Part shown: in pieces, positions 47,589 to 61,125 of the stretch | How the letters are laid out: each line of letters opens with the position of its first letter | Position numbering within the stretch: position 1 is the first letter of the stretch | DNA from: Pampus argenteus | Taxonomy: Eukaryota; Chordata; Actinopteri; Scombriformes; Stromateidae | DNA length: 64,000 nucleotides | NCBI GenBank assembly: GCA_036937835.1 | Contig: CM072860.1 | Coordinates: 3,280,501 to 3,344,500, forward strand | Direction of reading: 5' to 3' | Position numbers and translations under genes: made by a program | The notes under the pieces: generated by a model | What the model was told of the DNA's origin: nothing | The model's input: the letters and a program-made list of their open reading frames with translations, nothing else | The model's database searches: none

Positions 47589-48384
47589 TGGCAAGTTTTA
47601 CTGGTTCCTGTTTAACAGCACGACAACAATACTTCTGATATGTAAATGATGGTCAGCGCTTCCTAAAAAATGATCAATGGATTTAAGACAGTGAGAAATG
47701 GGAGAAATTGCTTTTTAAACTACTACTGATGAAGAGTCATATGTAATCACCTCCTTGGACGAAAAGCATACTCCACATCACAGAAACAACTATATTTGAG
47801 TGTTATTTTTATTTTTTTAAAGATGAGAACCATCCAAGTAATATAAAAACGAAAATACTGTACTTGAGATCCATTTATAATCCTTTAAATATAAATAAAT
47901 TTTCACTGTAACATTAGAAATACACAAACACACTGAGTTAATAACACCACTAAATCAACTTGTATTCTTCTGATTAACTGAATGCAAATCTTAACGTTTG
48001 GGAATTATTTTGAATGCGCGTCTGAATCTTTGCCGAACGACATAAGGTACCACGACACCAAATGCCACAATTGGTCCAAATAATTCATCAATCCAAATAT
48101 TGTATACTGTAAATATACAACGTATACAAACTCACGATACAGTAAAAGTCAACTTCTACAAACCTAAAATTCAGTTTTTATTGATAAATCCAATGACATA
48201 TGATAATAAACACTGTTAATGTTGTTAGTTTTAACAGTGATAAACAATTATTCAAACTCACAGCAAATGAATGAATCCAGTCATTCTACACATTTTAATA
48301 AACCTTCCAATGATTCTGACAGATGAACATATTTCATTTCTATATTCAGTTATTTTAAAGCAGAAACAGGTCTTAAGTACTTAC

Positions 48385-48480
48385 ACAGTCGCTTTGCTCT
48401 TCCAGATGAAGTTAGCAACAGATGAAAAATGTTCCCTGCTTTCATTTCACAGTGTGACTTGTTGAAATTTATACCTTTGA
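48385..48480 (-). promoter_or_regulatory. TATA promoter and noncoding first exon of the cotransporter gene
   Basis: On the minus strand TATAAA lies at 48468-48473 (GGTATAAATTTC). About 30 bases further, transcription would start near 48440, and a strong donor (GACTGT then GTAAGT) ends an exon at 48385. The next acceptor (TGTTAAACAG) lies about 25 bases before the ATG at 47588. The arrangement fits a short noncoding exon 1, and a TATA box suits a gene with restricted expression. Confidence 0.6.
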
Positions 48481-48538
48481 TGAGGGTAGGTGACATCCCC
48501 TCCCATCTTTCTCATCTACCTGCCTCCCTCCCCCTCAT

Positions 48539-48584
48539 TCACACACACTCTCTCACACACACACACACACACACACGCACGCAC
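48539..48584. repeat. (CA)n microsatellite
   Basis: CA-rich run with a few interruptions, upstream of the cotransporter promoter. Confidence 0.85.
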
Positions 48585-50735
48585 CTTATTGCCTTCTCAT
48601 CTACACTAAAAAAAATGAACAATAATTTGCCATTTTATTTTATTTAAGAAATAAAATAAAATAAATTGTGGTCTCAAAACAAATCTTGGTATTAACTGAA
48701 TCCATTAACATGATTATAATTTTCATTTTCACATACATACAAATGTGAAACATACAAACAGTATTTTGTCAATAGCTTCTCAGGATGTGATGAGTTTGGA
48801 GTAAACAGAAGAACAAGTGGGTGGGGAAGGGAAGCCTTACATGTATGTACTGTAAACTCAAAGTAATAGACACACTGCCCTTGATTTTTCTGTCATTTTC
48901 TGAGAAGAAGGCAGCAAACATTTCACAGTGTTGTTTAGCAGAAAATGTTTCCAAGACGAGATGCAGCAACAACAAAATAACTCCTTCTTTAACTCCTTAA
49001 CTCTTGCAGCAAATGATGAAATGATGAAGATGAGAACTGGAAGGAAATGTTGATTCATTATTTATGCGAGGATGTTATTTTCACTTTTCACGCATTCCAA
49101 AAATCCTTTTAAATGATTATAGTTCCTATATTTTAATAGATTTGTTTATTTAAAAAAAAAAAAAGATACTGTAAATGTGTTATTCATTTTTTATTAATAC
49201 AGCACTATTTCTTAATAAATGTATACATTTTAGATGTTCTCAGATGAGGCAACAGCTGAGATGAAAATTTCTGACTCACCATACGTTTTTTTGGGTTGTT
49301 TTTTTTCCAGAATCGTTGACTTCTGACTCTACATGTCATTACTACGTCAATAATGCACAGGAAGAAACTTCAGATCCTCCTCTGCTTTTTGCAAGATACA
49401 AACTAAAACAGTACTGATTCTACTCTATCTCGGTCTATTTCTCACCATAACCAACTCTTCAGCATGGACATCAGTCGCTCTAATAGACATGAAACAATGT
49501 CAATCAATACCTATTCAAAAACTAGCTAATAATTGTCTTGATTTAAACATGATGTCGTAACCAAACAATATTCAACAGATAGTGGGTACAATAAGAATTT
49601 GGCTTCTTACATCCGCATTTCTCACATAACTCATTCACAGACACACACATGCAATTTTCACACTTTTAAATATAGGACTTATTATTACAGTTATTGTGTG
49701 TTACCACATGTGGTCAAGCATGATTTACTTGTACTGTTTAGAAACAACAGTGGTAGCAGAGTAGTGTCAAGAAAGCTTGTGTTATTGTTGAAGTTAACAT
49801 TATTTTTAATGAAGGATGTGATTCATTTGTATATCTTTAAATTATTAAGAATATATAATGTTGTCCATAAACAAGAAAATCAGCTATTTAAAAAAAAAAA
49901 AAAACAGGATATCACTCCTTTATTCACAAAATGTCTCTTTATTTTAAAATTTGCCTCGAAAAAAATTACAAATTTCCAAACAAAAACTTACAGTTACACA
50001 TTTTCCATTTTTGGTTTAAGAAAACAGACTTCTTAGTCTCCATACTGCCTGATTTCCTAAAGGTTTGAACTTCTTGCAGTGTATTCCTCATAATACCAGC
50101 ACCCAGCTATAATTAAACCTGCCTCCTGCACCCCACATGATGACAATGCCATTGTGCCCTGGTCAAAGTCACTTGTTACACCCACGCTGATAGAGGAAAC
50201 TCAAGGTAGGTGTCTAAGCAGCATCTTGTTCCAAAATGAGATATTAACCATTTATTATAAAGTGAGGACTCCTCTTACAATAGTTAGTTCAAAAGACTGC
50301 ATTCTGCTGCTGTTTCCTATGTCTCTCAGAGATATTTGGTGCTTTAAAAGTTCTTATTTTGGGAATTGATCATATCTTTTCTGTGAAGTATAGGGAGATG
50401 TACACAAACAGGATTGAGAAGGAGTGCACTGTTTGGGTTTCGACACAGTCAACTCTCAGCATTGCTAAAGACATGCTTGTGACATCCTGTGAACTTGTGA
50501 GTGTTGCTCAAAATAACATTGTTTACAGTTCATTTTGAAGGTGAGGTTAGATTTAGAAAGGATACAAGAAAACCACAGGCGTCACGCTGGGAAATAAACA
50601 ACACAATGACTTACATAATGTGACCATTCCAGGAACGCAGTACTCACACTGTTCCTCCCTACTATAACTGTGCTTTCCTTTTCTTACTCATCTCTCCCAT
50701 TTTATCCGTTCTTTGGTCCATCACCTTGCCAGGTA

Positions 50736-53700
50736 ATGTCTGGACATCTGCATCGTGACAAGCAGGTGGGCCAGGTGAGAGGTGTCCATAACAGGACGGT
50801 CCAGATTCGGAGCCCTGTGACAGTAAGCAGAACAACAAAGACTGAAGCAAAACAACAGGAAAGAGAAGTCGTTTCAGAAATTAGGAGAGAAAGAGGGGTA
50901 GATAGGAAGGGTGGAGGTGAACAAGGAAAGGTGGGAAACAGAAAAGAAAGACCAGGGAATCTCCTACTGAACCAAAAATGTGATACAGACACAGAACTAA
51001 GCCATCGTCCCAACTTCTCTCTCACCAAGGAGGATCCAGATCTCCTATCTTACATTCTCCCCTCACACGCCGAGTCGCTCTTCATTTGCCTACAGGGCCT
51101 TCAGGAGGAAGGACTGCTCCTAGACTACACCTTTCACGTCCAAAGCAACTCCTTCCAAGCACACAAACTTGTGCTGGCATCTGCTAGTCAAACCCCAGAG
51201 GCGTTTTTCGGCTCAAAACAAAAACCTGTGCTTGAAATGGAGGAAATAGCATGTTGTCTAACCCCGGTTGGGTTAAAGATTGTTCTGGACTTTGCATACT
51301 GCAGAGATGTGGCCATGGACCTGGGTAAAGACGGGATAATAATGGAGCAAGTGTTGAATGCTTGCAAATGCCTAGAGATGGAGCGGCTCAAGTGGAAATA
51401 CAGGTCAAAAGTTGCAACCTCTGCAGTCACAGAAATGGAGAAGAGTCTGACTGTCATCAGGGACTTGTGGGAAAGAGGAGTAGGGTGTGATGTCACAATA
51501 CAAGCAGAAAGTGGAGAAAGATACCCAGGTAAGAAGCAACGGTGTGTTTTCCATTTTGTAATGGTCATAATGATTTTGTAAAAATATCATCCAAGACAGG
51601 CACTAAAAAAACAAACAAAAAAAACCAAAAACATGGGTCATTTGGGAGGAAATGAGAACATTTTTTATGTTGGTGCTGTGAATAGTTTTTATATATTATA
51701 CACAAATTCTCCAGACAGTACATTTTTAGTTGAAATCTATATAAATCTGTGGGATATTTATATGAAACAGTGATAATATCATATAGATATAATATAGTAT
51801 AGTAATATGAATCGCTGCTTTACTCATATACATGAGTATGTTGATGTTTTCAACCTGCGTACTATTATTCCTCCATGACACATGCTTACTCATCATATGC
51901 TGTTGTTAGCGCAGAAAATATCCAAATATGTATCAGTATGACATAAGCAGGGTTGACATTAAGTTAAAAATAAATCAGACAAAGTGTTTTAACGTTTGAA
52001 GATTGAGATATGCTGATGATGAAGTGCTGATATTGGATGGTGTCATAGCCTATGGTTTGGTCCAACCCTGATGAAAGACATTTTTAATTCCTCATGAACA
52101 CTTTTAGTCTCTCTCTCTCTACTTGTGTATCCCTCCTTTATTCTACCTCCACTTCTCTTAGCACACCGCGTGGTGCTAGCAGCAGGTGGGGACTATTTCC
52201 GGGCAATGCTCTGTGGAGGGTTACGAGAATCCAAGGAGGACATTGTGTGCCTGCGAGGCGTGGCGTCCTGGGTCATTGAATCCATACTTGGCTTCATCTA
52301 CACGGGTCAACTCAGACTTGGCTGGAGGCATATTTGGGAGCTTACAGATGCACTACTGCAGTTCCAGCTGCAGGGGGCACTCTCTCTGTGCATCGACTTC
52401 CTGCAGGACAGAATGGATGAAAGCACCTGTCTAGATGTGCTGGTCCTGGCTGAGACCTATGGGCTGGTCCAACTTAGGGAGGCTGCAGAGGATTACATCC
52501 TAGCCAACTTCCAGTGCATCTCTGTTGGGGAGAAGTTCAAGGACGTCCCCTGGCCCCTTCTGGACAGGCTGCTTGAGAAAGATTCTCTGTGTGTAGAGAG
52601 TGAGGTAAATACAAAAATAAATTTTAAAAAAAACCCAGCAGCTTAAAAAACATTCAATATAAAAACAAAAACATGTTAAACTTACTCCTCAGACAAAATA
52701 AGCGACATAAAAATATCACTTGCTGACACAATGTTAATTTGTGGTTTGTGGTTTCGACACATTACAGAGCCTTTGAAGTACTAACCACTTCCACAATCAG
52801 GACCTTAAAAATTGTCATAAATTTATAGATTTGACAAGAAAATCATTTTCTTTTAAATAAATCAGCAAGATTGTCAATTGTTGAACAAGTTTTACCAGTT
52901 TTACCAATTTTCAAACCTTGAATGTCAACAAAGGAAGCTAAAAGTCTGATGTGTGAACCTTATAAATTTAAGTTTCTCTTCTCCTTCTTCCCTTCATTCT
53001 TAGATTGTGGTTTTTAATGCAGTAGTGAGCTGGGTGGAGGACAACCGCAAAGAAAGACTCCCATTTCTGCCAGGCCTGCTCCGCCAAGTTCGTCTCCCCC
53101 TCCTCAGCAAATCGGACCTCCAGAAGGTCCTCAGCTGTAGACTCCTCTGCAGAAGCCCTGCGGCCAAAGAAGCACTGGAGGCTAGTCAAAGCCTCCTAAA
53201 GGGGGATTACAGAGGGCCTGCTTGCCGACAACGTACCCCAAACCACGTACTCACAATCATAACCTTACAGTTTATCGTTGATTTGATTTCTAAATATAGT
53301 ATAGTAATAGTAAATACAACCTTGTCCCTGCTTCTGTCCTGTTTTAGGCTCTGGTTCTGGTTGGTGGCGACACTGTTGATGATAAATTCATGAAGAGGGT
53401 TCCCAACCAGACCCTGTGGTACATCCACCAGCTCCACCGTGGACCCGGTCTGATTAGACGCATAGAGTGGAAGTCATTGACTAAGCTCCCGGAACCTGCT
53501 CGATTCAGACACTCCGTCTGCCTCCTCAACAACAAACTGTACATCCTGGGAGGACGCAAGTACTACGGAGCGCTGGACATCCTCAAGTCTGCTTTGAGGT
53601 AGGGTTGGGAGCGGTTCATAAAGGCCAAGGAATTCAGCTACTGGTAGCTGATATCGCAAAGGTTCAATATCGTCAAAATTGAGCAAAAAGGTAGAAAGCT

Positions 53701-54933
53701 AAGAAAATGTTGTGGGTAAAAATATGGATGGCAAAAGTTCCAATTTTATCATTTAAACCTTTTAAACTTTTGTAACTGTGACATGTTTCACATGAAAAAG
53801 GCCTATTCAGTCTATCGGATTGTCTCAGTGTGACACAAACCACTGTTGCTCTCCTAGTGTCACATCATTAGATAAATAAGGTAATTATGTGTGACGTTAG
53901 TGCTGGACCAGCAGTCTCTTCTTGCCTTATATCCAAAAATAGCTTTCCAGCTCTGTTGACGTTTTGAAAGGACAGTTTGCAGTTTAAATACCTGACATTT
54001 GGGGGCACTATTGGACTCTATAACAAACTCTGAGATGAATCACTGTCATGTCACTGCCTCCATATCCAGTTACACTAAAAAAAAAAAGGTGCAATGAAAG
54101 TTGAGATTATTAGCATGCATCTCTTTAGGTTTGACCTGACCGAGTGTAAATGGGAACAACTACCTGACATGCTGTGTCAAAGGGACTACTTTTCCGCTGT
54201 GTGTCTGGAAGGAAAGGTCTTTGTGCTGGGTGGTAACCGTGATGACAGCCAATACCTGGATGCTGTGGAGTACTACACTCCTGAGGAAAATACCTGGAGG
54301 TATAGTGTTACTACTTTTACGATGCAAGTTACTAGATTTTAAAAATAATTGAAGCTGAATTACGTGGAAGCATGATAATAAAAAATAACTTTGTGTCCTG
54401 TCCCTTGCAGGCGGGCTCACTGTCTGGACACAGCTGTCTGCGGCCATGCTGCAGCTGTACTGGACGGGCAGATCTACATGTCAGGGGGCTGTGACCCTCA
54501 TCAGGACTGCCTACCCTCTATGTGGCAGTACCACCCTTCCCGTGGCTGTTCTCCCAGAGCACCCATGACTGTGGGAGCGGGACGCGCAGGTCATGTGATG
54601 TTAGCCTTGGGGAAGGGGTTGGTGGTAGCTGGAGGACTCCATCCTCTTTGGATGGGCTTTGGAGACCAACTCCTCTGTGAGCTGTACGACCCAAAACACG
54701 ACTCCTGGTCTTCTATCCCCGCCCTGCCTAGGCCTCATCTGTCACCAGGGGCAACTGTACTTGATGGACGGTTGTATGTTGTAGGAGGGTCTTCAGTAGA
54801 CACAGCGAAGGATACCAAGTGGGTGCATCGCTATGACCCCAAGGAGAGGTGCTGGGAAAAACTTGGGGCTATGCCACACCCATATACAGATCTAGCAGCT
54901 TGTTCCCTGCCACTTCATCATCTGACTAGTTAG
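50736..54933 (+). CDS. klhl33: Kelch-like protein with two BTB-like regions (klhl33-like copy 3), 807 aa
   Basis: Exons 50736-51528, 52162-52604, 53004-53246, 53348-53598, 54129-54299 and 54411-54933 join in frame to 807 residues. The start MSGHLHRDKQ lies just after an acceptor-like site. The first BTB-like region (LQEEGLLLDYTFHVQSNSFQ, HKLVLASASQ, LDFAYCRDVA) is well diverged from copies 1 and 2. The second has RGVGCDVTIQAESGERYPAH and VVLAAGGDYFRAMLCGGL. BACK follows (STCLDVLVLAETYGL, IVVFNAVVSWVEDN), then kelch repeats (LVLVGGDTV, LYILGGRKYYG, VFVLGGNRD, IYMSGGC, LVVAGGL, LYVVGGSS). Two extra introns interrupt the part that is a single exon in copies 1 and 2. It lies beside the leukotriene receptors; KLHL33 and LTB4R share a chromosome arm region in human, so this copy is a reasonable candidate for the orthologue. 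A cullin-3 adaptor role is inferred. Confidence 0.85.
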
Positions 54934-57078
54934 CATTAAAGTCTATAATTGAAAGAAAGATAAGGAACTATCACTTTATGTAATAACTAAACACAGCGAC
55001 AAACGAAATATAATAGTTTTGCTGTAGAGAGTAGAATCTAGTTTGTATTAAAAAAATTTAAAACATTTTTGAACTACTTGTTGAAGGTTAGCTGATATTT
55101 TGTGTAAAACCTCAAGAAATCCCTGTGAAATTATTTCTCATTATTTGACTCAACAACTTACATCCAAAGTTATGATAAATGAGGTCACAAAACCCACAAT
55201 GAAAAACATGTTTCTTTGCACAAAAGTTGTGCATATCGTAGCTTCCTGTTATCAGTCATAGATAGATAATTAATTCTTCCTTCATTTGACATGGTATTAC
55301 ATGGTTACATAAATGAAATGTCAGTATACAGAGACCAAATGGCAAAATATTGGCCAAGAAACAGATGCAAGCTTATCAGAGCCAAAGCTGTTAGAGGCAA
55401 ACATCATCACATTGGGGGATTTGATAATCATCATACAAAACTATGAACAATACAGTTTTTAAAAAAACAAACATGTTGACACAAGATGGTCGATTAAATG
55501 TGATTTCAGTTGGACGTTACATTAAATCAACAGTCCCAAAGAAAGGGGAAATAAGGACAGTGTGCAAATTCATTACACAATGAAGCGATATTACACAATA
55601 TACTGTGAACTTCCTACTCTGTTCTCTGAATTACATGTATCATTGTTTTTTGTTTTTTTTGTTAAGTCTGTGTAAGAGACACTTGCACATATACAAATTG
55701 GTAAATTGTTTCTGTAACCATATGCTATAGACTTTATGTTATAACATTATTTAACTTTGCTAAGGTTATGTATATGCTTGCTGTTTTTCTGTTCTTGGGT
55801 GCTTGGCAATAATTCAGGCAATAATTTAAATTTTAATAGGGTGACGAGGTGCAATAATGTTGTGAAATAGTGCTGCTAAGATAAATTCATATTAATGGGT
55901 ACATCAAGATAGCAGGTAATAATATGTTACAACATTACTAATGTGTGAGTTCAAATACATTTTCATTCCCTCTCTGCCTCCTGTGGACTTGTGACCCAGT
56001 ACCGTGGGTTTCACAAGAAAAGTGGAACATGGTTGAAACTGCCACTATAGCCTGTAGCTGCAACACAAGAGTATATAGATAGCATGTGTTAAACATGTTT
56101 GGTATAGATATCATGTCTCTTGGCTGCTATAGGGAGATGACTGGTAGGGAAATGTCAACTGCATCATCTCATCATCATCCTGTACATTTATGTCCCTGTC
56201 ATGATTTGATATTGTGATTTCTATGTCCATGTAACTGCCATGAACCATGTTTCATATTTCCTGTGACATTGTTCCCTTTTTTTTTTCTGTGTCTCTCTGA
56301 AGCTAAAGGGACAATGAACCACAGGAAATCTTGCAACTTGGCCATGTGTTGCTGAACACTGCATGCAGAACACTGTGTAACAGTATAATACGTGAAACAA
56401 ACGGTTGATTTTGCAAGCCTGTACTTTATGTACTTTTGTAGACGTCATGTGAATAATTGCCACAAATAAATCATAAAAAAAAATGTATTAGGTTACGTAT
56501 AATATCATGTTTATAATAATATAAAATTAAATACAATTTGTATTTAAAATTATTAAAAAACATAACACATTTAACAAATTCCTTTTAAAATAGACAAACA
56601 ACAAAAAAAATCATATAAAATTTACAAACAAATGATAATTATTTGTGGACCAACAATGCTTTGACAAAAACGTAAACATAAAGAAGAAGAATTTTTGATT
56701 TGGCTACATAGGCCACAATCAGATAAAAACCCTGTTTCTTTATTTCCAGCAATAGCCATTCAGCCATTCATGCATTTATGTGCCATGAACACTTGGCATC
56801 TATTTGGACCTGGTGTTTGGTCAACTTTCTGTCACAACATTCAACATTGAAATATTACAGTGAGTAAAGGAACAACAGGAAACAGCCACAGTGATCTGTG
56901 AGATTGAGATTTTGTTGTTTGTGTGTTGATTTTATGACTGAATAGCCAACATTTTCCAGTCCGATTTCTAATGTAAAAAAAGCTCATGGAAGTGAAAGCT
57001 CAAAATTAAATTACAACATTACATAATTCATTGTAAAACGTAGTCCAAGTAAAATAGTTTGAGCTATATGAGCAACTA
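54934..57078. other. Converging 3' flanks of klhl33-like copy 3 and the first leukotriene receptor
   Basis: About 2.1 kb of AT-rich sequence without a recognisable exon. It must hold both 3' UTRs. No repeat family was identified with confidence. Confidence 0.5.
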
Positions 57079-59113
57079 TTATACCTGCTCAACACTTGCC
57101 AGAGTGTTGAACACAGCCTCCTCCACCTCGTTCTCTTCCCTACTGTTGCTCCTCTCCTTGTTCTTGCTTTTGAAAGGTTTCCCCAGCTTGACCGACAGCG
57201 TGTGCAGAACAGAGCTCTCATCTGGTCCAGAGCTCGAGCGGCCGCTGCGAGTGAACGTAGACGTGGTTCTTCTTTCCGAGTTGGTGTCCTCGAACAGTTT
57301 GCCCATGAAGCTGAGGCCAGCCTGACGAATGTGGGAGCTGCCGGCGAACACGTAGAGGATGGGATTGATGGCGCTGCTGAAGTAGGCGAAAGCTGTGACA
57401 TTGGGACGGGCTACATTAGCAGCTTTGACCACTGATTTACTGCCCTGTAACAGACCAGCCACCTGGACGAGGGAGATTAGAGAAAACAGGAGTACAGGAG
57501 TAAGTTATCACATAAAAGCCTGTTTAATAGCTGCAGATGTTTGGCTTCTAATGGAAACAGTTAAAGCTTATCGCCAATGAAGGCCAATTCTAACGATTCA
57601 ATATTACCTCTATGATGTTGACGATGTGATACGGCAGCCAGAACATGGCAAAGGCACAGATGATCATTAGGATCAAGCGGCTGCCTTGACTTCTGCGTTG
57701 GAATTTGGCACTTTTCAGACGCCAAATGACGAAAGAGTAACAGGTGGTGATCATGGAGAAGGGCACCAGAAAGGACATGATGGTCTCAAACATGTACTGG
57801 AAGATGTGGAGAGTCTCATTGCTCCAGTATTGTCTGCAAAGGCTCACGTTGACGTTCATGATTGTTATTTTCTGTACGCTGTAGGAGAAGCAGAGGAAAA
57901 AAAAGGAAATGAATATAAAGTGAATGTGATGAGGAGACACACGTGTGATGAATTTATTTGCTCTACAGCATTTAACATTTTTCTGATCATACATAAAAAA
58001 TAAAAAACAATTTACAGTCACTGTCAATGAATGTGTGTGTCTTTATGTGTACGGAAGTCAATTAGCAACAAAACTTTTAAGCACACAGATTTAGTGTGTG
58101 ACACAGTGTGAGTGTCTTTGCTTGCTTTGTCTTCAAAGTGGCAGCAGACCACACTGGGTTTGACCATCAGCCTATTTCACACAACGAGCTTTCATTCTAA
58201 CAATCTCAAACGGTACCAGCATGTTCTGCTGCAGCCAGTTGATGAGAGAGTAAGAAACGTTCAACATCTTTAAAAAAAAAAACTAGATATTAATGTATAA
58301 TAATGAGGCCAGATCAGACCAAATATGAATGACCTCAAACTTTGATGAACAGATTCCCAGTCAGGTGTGTGTGATGCCTGTGTGTGTGTGTGTGTGTGTC
58401 TGTGGTATTGCGGTAAACAGGTAGTAACAAGTCAGAGCATATCTGTTTTGTGCTCGTTTACACCCATATTACTTCGACATATAATAAAAGGAAAGCTGGC
58501 AATTTTGCAAGTTTCTTTTGTGAAAGGGTTCCCTTTCTGAACTTCAACAGCGACACGTTTTTTTTTTTTTTTTTTTTAAAGAGTTTGAATTTAGAAATAT
58601 ATTAGATTCAAAGGTAAAAAAAGAAAAAAAAAAAAAAGCTCACCTGCGGAAGAAGGGCATCGGCAGTGACAGGATGAACGCTGTCACCCAGACCCCCAGC
58701 AGGAGGACGAACAGGGAGCGCTTGGTTCGCATTCTCTGAGACAGAAAAGGCCTTGTGACAGCCATCCAGCGGTCTATACTCATCAGGCTGATGAGGTAAA
58801 TGGAAACATACATGTTCACACTCGACAGGTAATGCACCAGCTTGCAAGCTGCTGAGCCAAACTCCCAGTTGACTGTAGCCAGGTACCTCAAGAAAAAAGG
58901 GGCGCTGAGCAGCACGAACGCATCCGCTAGGGCCAGATTCAGCACCAACAAACAAGTTACTGACCGCTTCTTCACTCTGCAAAGCACTGACCAAACCACA
59001 AACAGGTTCCCAGGGAAGCCCAGAATAAATGCCAAGGACAGGATTCCAATGCCACCCTGAGCTGAAGGGCTGAGGGGCAGCGAGGAGGAGCTGGTGGTGG
59101 TGGTTTTGGTCAT
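57079..59113 (-). CDS. ltb4r: Leukotriene B4 receptor-type GPCR, 374 aa, split by two introns
   Basis: Exons 58644-59113, 57608-57878 and 57079-57462 join in frame to 374 residues. The start MTKTTTTSSSSLPLSPSAQG follows an acceptor (TTCTTCAG) and is preferred over an upstream ATG inside the intron side. Features of the leukotriene B4 receptor family: TM1 LGFPGNLFVVWSVL, the loop RVKKRSVTCLLVLNLALADA with TM2, TM3 end ISLMSIDRWMAVTRPF (DRW in place of DRY), TM6 FAMFWLPYHIVNIIE and TM7 YFSSAINPILYVFAG. Cysteines near the end of TM2/TM3 and in loop 2 are present. The tail is Ser/Thr-rich (TSTFTRSGRSSSGPDESS). It would bind an eicosanoid such as LTB4 and signal through Gi, drawing leukocytes; ligand is inferred. 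Introns fall after TM4 (phase 2) and after TM6 (phase 0). Confidence 0.83.
58381..58400. repeat. (GT)n microsatellite
   Basis: GT run in the first intron of the first leukotriene receptor gene. Confidence 0.85.
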
Positions 59114-61125
59114 CTTGAAGCCACTGAAGAATCTATGACAATTACACAAGCTTTCATAGAAGAAACGAGCAGGAAACAGGATATGCTGTTGTGAGTCATG
59201 AATGTGCGTCAGGGCTGCAAAACATTACAAAATATATTTTTTTTTAAATGGATATCTGGAACTAAGTGAGCCATTGAATATCTTTTATTGCATACCATTT
59301 GTGTGCAGCAAACAAATGAAAACATTCAGTAAGTATTGTCAAGTTGTCGAGTTGCAGAAACTTTTTATACAGTATAGAGAATATTTTCATATGACTGATT
59401 AAGTTTCATTGCCTGCACTGTGTGTTTGTTTGTTTTTGTTTGGTTTTAGTCATGTTAAGGATTGTTTATCCTTCTGGAGGTGCTGAAATTAAAAAAAAAA
59501 AAAATGCAATTAAAATAATGTTTAATATTAACTATTATATAAAATAAAAGTTTTCCCCTCTTTAAACACTATTCTAGTCTCACTAGAATAGTGTTTTCTC
59601 TCAGTTTCCTTCAAAATTCACCGACGGGTTTTCCAACGGGACACTTGAATATTATTATTGTAATTTTACTTTTTATTAATTAACTTTTTTTTTCTTTTTT
59701 TTTTTAAGGCAGGAACTTGCTGAGAGTTCTTAGTTTTTCTTGTAGTTTGACATCAAACTAGACCACATACTGACCTTCAACTGCTGACTTTTTAATTGCT
59801 TCCAAAAGTAAATCCGCTCCAAACGTGTGCCCGTTTCCCTTGAGATGATTTACTGTGACCTTCTGACTTTCACTTTGAAGACAGTGTGTAAAAAGAGTGA
59901 AAAACAACTAAAAAAAGAGATATATTGAGTAAGAAAGGAAAACCACAGGAAGCCAGCTTGAGATCACTGTCATCGTCCCTCTGACACTTTTCATTATACT
60001 ATTGCAGACTCTTGCATATGTAATACTGGTATACACATGACAGCTTTAAGGAAAAATATTGACATAACTGCTGCCCTTTGTTGCGAATCAAGAGCCGATA
60101 TCACGGAAAAGCCCTACAGTGTTGTGAAAGCAGTGGCAGCATCCTGATCAATGAAGAACATGAATGTCCAACACAAGACGCTGCCATGAAGGTGAGTAAG
60201 TGAGGGCTTAATACCCCAGTCAACTTGGATCGTGTTGATACCTGCGCATTAGATCATATCTGTACGGTATACTCTGGGTTCTCTCTAGCACAAGACTCGT
60301 TTGGCAGGATTACCCCATATTCCTCTTTCCACATAACCATCTATCTCAAGTTACATATGAGGGACAGGACGTATTATATTACATAACAAACCTGTGATGT
60401 GTCATCTCTTTCAGAAACAATTCATTACTTCATGTTGTATTTTTCTTGTTACTGTTGACTGTTTAACTGTGTGTAGAGAATTATAACTACCAACCTTAGC
60501 AACGGCCTCATAAGGCTACAGGACAGACGGCCGTTTGTGGGAAATGCAAGAACGAATATATAGAGGTAACGTTGCAAACGAAGCATTTAACATTGACAAC
60601 CGACATCATAACAGTATAAAAATAACAGGAAATCATAAAAAAGCATTTCAACAGTAGTATTCTTTCAGTTCATCTAGACCTTTCTAGACATATTTTTAAC
60701 AAGAACAAAATAACAAGCAGAACAAATTCATATTGACATTACAGTAAACATGTACAGTAAACATAAGATCCCACCTCTCTTTGAGGGGTGGATGTTTAAT
60801 GAAAAAAAGAGTTTGAGTGAGGGATGACTGGCAGTGCTGAATAATGGTCATATCATATAGAGTTTTAATGCACTGAGTTGTGTGGTTTAAGCACCATCTC
60901 CAGGCTGCAAGCTGTTTCAGGATCAGTTAGTTTACGAGAGTTTTTACGTTTTTCACAGCTGCTGATTCTGAACTGCTGCTTGCATCTTTTCTCGAATGGC
61001 TGCCGTGCATGATGAACCCATTATCTTTACATTTATTGAGTGGCTGGAGGAGATATTTAAAAGGCTGTGTCCATTCTGCCTCGGTGAAACAACACCAGCA
61101 TTAAGCTCGCCGCCTTCCATGTCCT
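59114..61125. other. Region between the two leukotriene receptor genes
   Basis: No gene recognised. It should contain the 5' exon and promoter of the first receptor near its left end and the 3' UTR of the second near its right end. A small perfect inverted repeat ('cactattctagtctcactagaatagtg', positions about 59568-59594) forms a strong short hairpin. Confidence 0.5.

Larger units (their letters stand above)
47589..50735. other. Region between cotransporter start and klhl33-like copy 3
   Basis: Apart from the cotransporter promoter and first exon near 48.4 kb there is no supported gene. A (CA)n run lies at 48539-48584. Open frames at 49.6-50.4 kb are AT-rich chance frames. The promoter of copy 3 should be just before 50.7 kb; a polypyrimidine tract and acceptor-like CCAG at about 50731 suggest a noncoding exon further upstream. 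Confidence 0.5.

Noticed and set aside
50702..51028. Minus-strand open frames opposite klhl33-like copy 3 exon 1
   Set aside because: Shadow of the charged plus-strand exon; no domain content.
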